Origin: DATATB01 sp036268995
GTDB taxonomy: Bacteria > Planctomycetota > Planctomycetia > Pirellulales > PNKZ01
Length of the DNA stretch: 64,000 nt
Direction of reading: 5' to 3'
Assembly: GCA_036268995.1 (NCBI GenBank)
Contig: DATATB010000140.1
Span: 179,623-243,622, forward strand
Both the position numbers and the translations under genes were made by a program. Under the pieces are notes generated by a model, which was not told where the DNA came from, did not search any database, and saw nothing but the letters and a program-made list of their open reading frames with translations. Position 1 is the first letter of the stretch; each line of letters opens with the position of its first letter. Shown piece after piece: positions 62,111-64,000 of the stretch.

Positions 62111-62182
62111 GGACCGGGAGTCAACAGGCAGCGCTGGGGACGATCACGCAGCGGTGGCGGAAGCTAAGCAGCTTGCAAGTGG

Positions 62183-62863
62183 CTAGGGCTTCGTGCGATT
62201 CCACCAAAACCAATACCGCTGCTTGAAATGTTTCTTCGCCCTAACGTGATATGCATCCTCTATCACACGGCCGGCATCATGTTCATGCACTCGAGTCCAT
62301 CGTCGTAATCCGTCTGGAAGACACGGCCACACATTGGCCATCGGAAAGTAACCTTGGAATTGCTCGAACCCGAGCAGCAAGATGCCTACGTACGCCGCAT
62401 CCCTTCTTTTAAGCGTTACAAGGTTCGGGTAATCCTTGTTTGCGATAGTCAGGACGCTATGGTGCCAGCCATCGGGTTCGTGAAGTGTCCCGGAGTAGTC
62501 GTACCAATACTCAGCCCTGTGCAGCCGCCTGAGCTTTCTAAAAAAGGCGAGCTTAACTTCGATCCACATCTTCTCTGTTGGATCATCGGCACTCCAGACG
62601 ATCATATCGCCGACACCAGGACTGTCTGGATAGCGCCGCTCGCCGTCGGTTTTCCACCGGCCGGTGTTCTCAAGCGCTAACCGCAGGCCTAGGCAGATCT
62701 GTTCCTCCCATTCTCGGCCTTCCTCATACGGCTTTTTGATAATCAATTTTCCGGCGAATTCTGGGAATCCTCGTAGCCCAAACGGTTTATCGTGCAGGCA
62801 AGCGATCTGACCAAGAAGATCGAGAGTCTCGAAAATCGCGCAGCCAAGGTCATGGGGGTCCAC
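62183..62863 (-). CDS. Candidate PD-(D/E)XK nuclease
   Basis: 226 residues from a GTG at 62863. Asp86 (SPGVGDMIVWSADDP), Glu102 and Lys104 (KMWIEVKLAF) fit a D-(15)-ExK active site, with the preceding Trp/Glu-rich helix EGREWEEQICLGLRLALE. I recognise no closer family. It lies 18 bp after the Mrr-type gene, same strand, so they are probably co-transcribed. Confidence 0.55.
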   Translation of the reverse strand: MDPHDLGCAIFETLDLLGQIACLHDKPFGLRGFPEFAGKLIIKKPYEEGREWEEQICLGLRLALENTGRWKTDGERRYPDSPGVGDMIVWSADDPTEKMWIEVKLAFFRKLRRLHRAEYWYDYSGTLHEPDGWHHSVLTIANKDYPNLVTLKRRDAAYVGILLLGFEQFQGYFPMANVWPCLPDGLRRWTRVHEHDAGRVIEDAYHVRAKKHFKQRYWFWWNRTKP

Positions 62864-62881
62864 ATGCGCCTCGCAGATCGG

Positions 62882-63838
62882 CTAGTCTTCTTCCTTCGCC
62901 GCGACTGTCCAAATCCGTTTGAGAGGCAACTCTGCCTTTAGATCGTCGTCGAGCTGTTCATAGTGCGCGAACAGCGCTTCGAGCAGTTCCTTTTGCGTCC
63001 ACAACCGAATACTGAAGAAGCTCGGTGCCGCTTGCTTGTCAACGGAACTTTTGAAGCCAGCCCAAGAAACAAACAGGCCTTCCGTGGCATGAACCGTTTG
63101 CATCGCGCCACGAAGCTCATTTAACAGCTTGGATTCGACCGGCGTGTCTTGGGATTTCACCTGGACACAGAGACGTGGTGCACTGAACCCAAGCGGACCT
63201 GCGCCAGCCAGAATGTCGACGCCGCCATCGGGACCGTCAGGGCTGCGGTATGTCGTGTAGCCCTGCGCCTTGAGAACAGCTTCGACTAGGCGTGCTAGCC
63301 CGTGCCCTTTGAATTTCGCGCTAATAAGCTGCGCGATTTGGTCGCGGCCTAGTTCTTCGAGGTCCGTTGTTTCAGCCGTTTCGTCAGTGGCCTCCTCAAC
63401 ACTTCCCGCCTGCAAATGAGGATCGGGTTTCCATCCGCTCTGGAACATCGTACGAATCCGCGCTTCAGCATTATTGCGCTTGATCCGACAGACGGTCATG
63501 AATGCGCCGAAGGAGTGCAATAAGTCTTTTCCAAACCGTGAACGCGGAATCGCCTCGCCGATCCATTTCACAGATCGCCAGTGGTAAAATGGATTGGGAC
63601 CTTTTGGCTCAAAATGATAGTCCCCTGTGATCTCTCCCACGTTGATTGCCGGCTGGCTTTTGAGCGGCAATACGACAAAGTCGGCCACCTTCATTTCGTG
63701 CGCGAACGGCCACACTTGGCCCGCCCAATTCTGAATCGTCCTGGGCTTTGCATCGGGGTAAACCTTTACGAGTTCTTCAATGAGGCGGTCGCGTTCATTT
63801 AGTTTTGCTAGATTCTGTGAAAGCCGGTCCCAAGTCAA
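62882..63838 (-). CDS. Mrr-type restriction endonuclease
   Basis: 318 residues from a TTG at 63838 (AAAGAGG 11 bases upstream; no ATG/GTG is available before a stop further up). The N-terminal 130 residues (RTIQNWAGQVWPFAHEMKVA; DFVVLPLKSQPAINVGEI) are a target-recognition-like domain. The nuclease domain has DGPDGGVDILAGAGP and LCVQVKSQDTPVE, i.e. Asp208 and Gln226-x-Lys228, the D-QxK active site of Mrr. Cleaves modified DNA in the best known members. Restriction of incoming DNA is the likely role. Confidence 0.82.
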   Translation of the reverse strand: MTWDRLSQNLAKLNERDRLIEELVKVYPDAKPRTIQNWAGQVWPFAHEMKVADFVVLPLKSQPAINVGEITGDYHFEPKGPNPFYHWRSVKWIGEAIPRSRFGKDLLHSFGAFMTVCRIKRNNAEARIRTMFQSGWKPDPHLQAGSVEEATDETAETTDLEELGRDQIAQLISAKFKGHGLARLVEAVLKAQGYTTYRSPDGPDGGVDILAGAGPLGFSAPRLCVQVKSQDTPVESKLLNELRGAMQTVHATEGLFVSWAGFKSSVDKQAAPSFFSIRLWTQKELLEALFAHYEQLDDDLKAELPLKRIWTVAAKEED

Positions 63839-64000
63839 ATAGACACGAGCCTCTTTAAGGGGGTCTTCAGCGGAATCTGTGGGTGAAAAGCGTTGTTTGA
63901 ACGAAGGCGAAGAATGCAGTGGATCGGCTATCGCCGCAGTTGTTTCTGGCGTTCACGCAGACCAGGGGGGCTCATTGCCGCCCCTGGACCCCGGCTAGCC
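63839..64000. repeat. Window-edge region with a GC-rich hairpin
   Basis: CCAGGGG (63962-63968) and CCCCTGG (63981-63987) pair around a 12-base loop. No gene start is seen in the remaining 160 bases. Confidence 0.45.

Overview
The window looks like a planctomycete (Planctomycetota, most like Pirellulales) chromosome. The lineage call rests on gene content: a DUF1501 / PPC / DUF1549-DUF1553 / cytochrome-WD40 operon, PVC-type haem-binding dehydrogenase, FG-GAP proteins with BNR repeats, secreted HEAT proteins, and high GC in the left two thirds. No rRNA gene or complete tRNA gene was recognised.

Region 1 (1-7.0 kb): ordinary secreted proteins (Tat-type esterase cut by the window edge, FG-GAP/sialidase-like protein, two HEAT paralogues made by duplication) and two copies of a palindromic dispersed repeat. 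Region 2 (7.2-29.1 kb): a dense island of signalling and cell-suicide type proteins: SIR2-TIR with a translationally coupled STAND-like NTPase-TPR protein, TIR-Ser/Thr kinase-multi-TM, TIR-NTPase-WD40 with 12 near-identical repeats, an RyR / TPR-S-like / SLOG-SLATT operon, two cell-envelope proteins, and a membrane-anchored caspase-like protein. All the domain families are known from NAD+/nucleotide-based conflict systems; this particular assembly is the best candidate here for an undescribed system. Region 3 (29.1-44.1 kb): PVC dehydrogenase, serine beta-lactamase-like protein, a small HTH-regulator module, and the planctomycete DUF1501 operon.

Region 4 (44.5 kb to the right edge): an integrated element. 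Its left border is a 3' fragment of tRNA-Leu(UAA) with its own terminator, the typical scar of integration into a tRNA gene. Rightwards come an excisionase-like HTH protein, a ParB-like protein, a CHC2/Toprim primase-like protein, a RepA-like RecA-fold ATPase and an iteron-like repeat cluster with an AT-rich palindrome (candidate origin). Then comes a mosaic cargo: deoxyribosyltransferase-like protein, secreted cytochrome between two copies of a ~100-bp repeat, degenerate ATPase, membrane-anchored tail-collar protein, truncated macro domain coupled to a HEPN-like gene, an unknown two-gene membrane operon, a DUF91-type nuclease, an Mrr-type nuclease and another PD-(D/E)XK candidate. The integrase and the intact tRNA-Leu would be expected beyond the right edge.

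How the parts may work together (inference): in the island, TIR/SIR2 enzymes could make or consume NAD+-derived nucleotides, SLOG, RyR and TPR-S modules could sense them, and SLATT, caspase-like and multi-TM parts could execute membrane damage or proteolysis. In the element, parB/primase/repA would maintain or replicate it while nuclease and HEPN cargo would act in defence against other elements.
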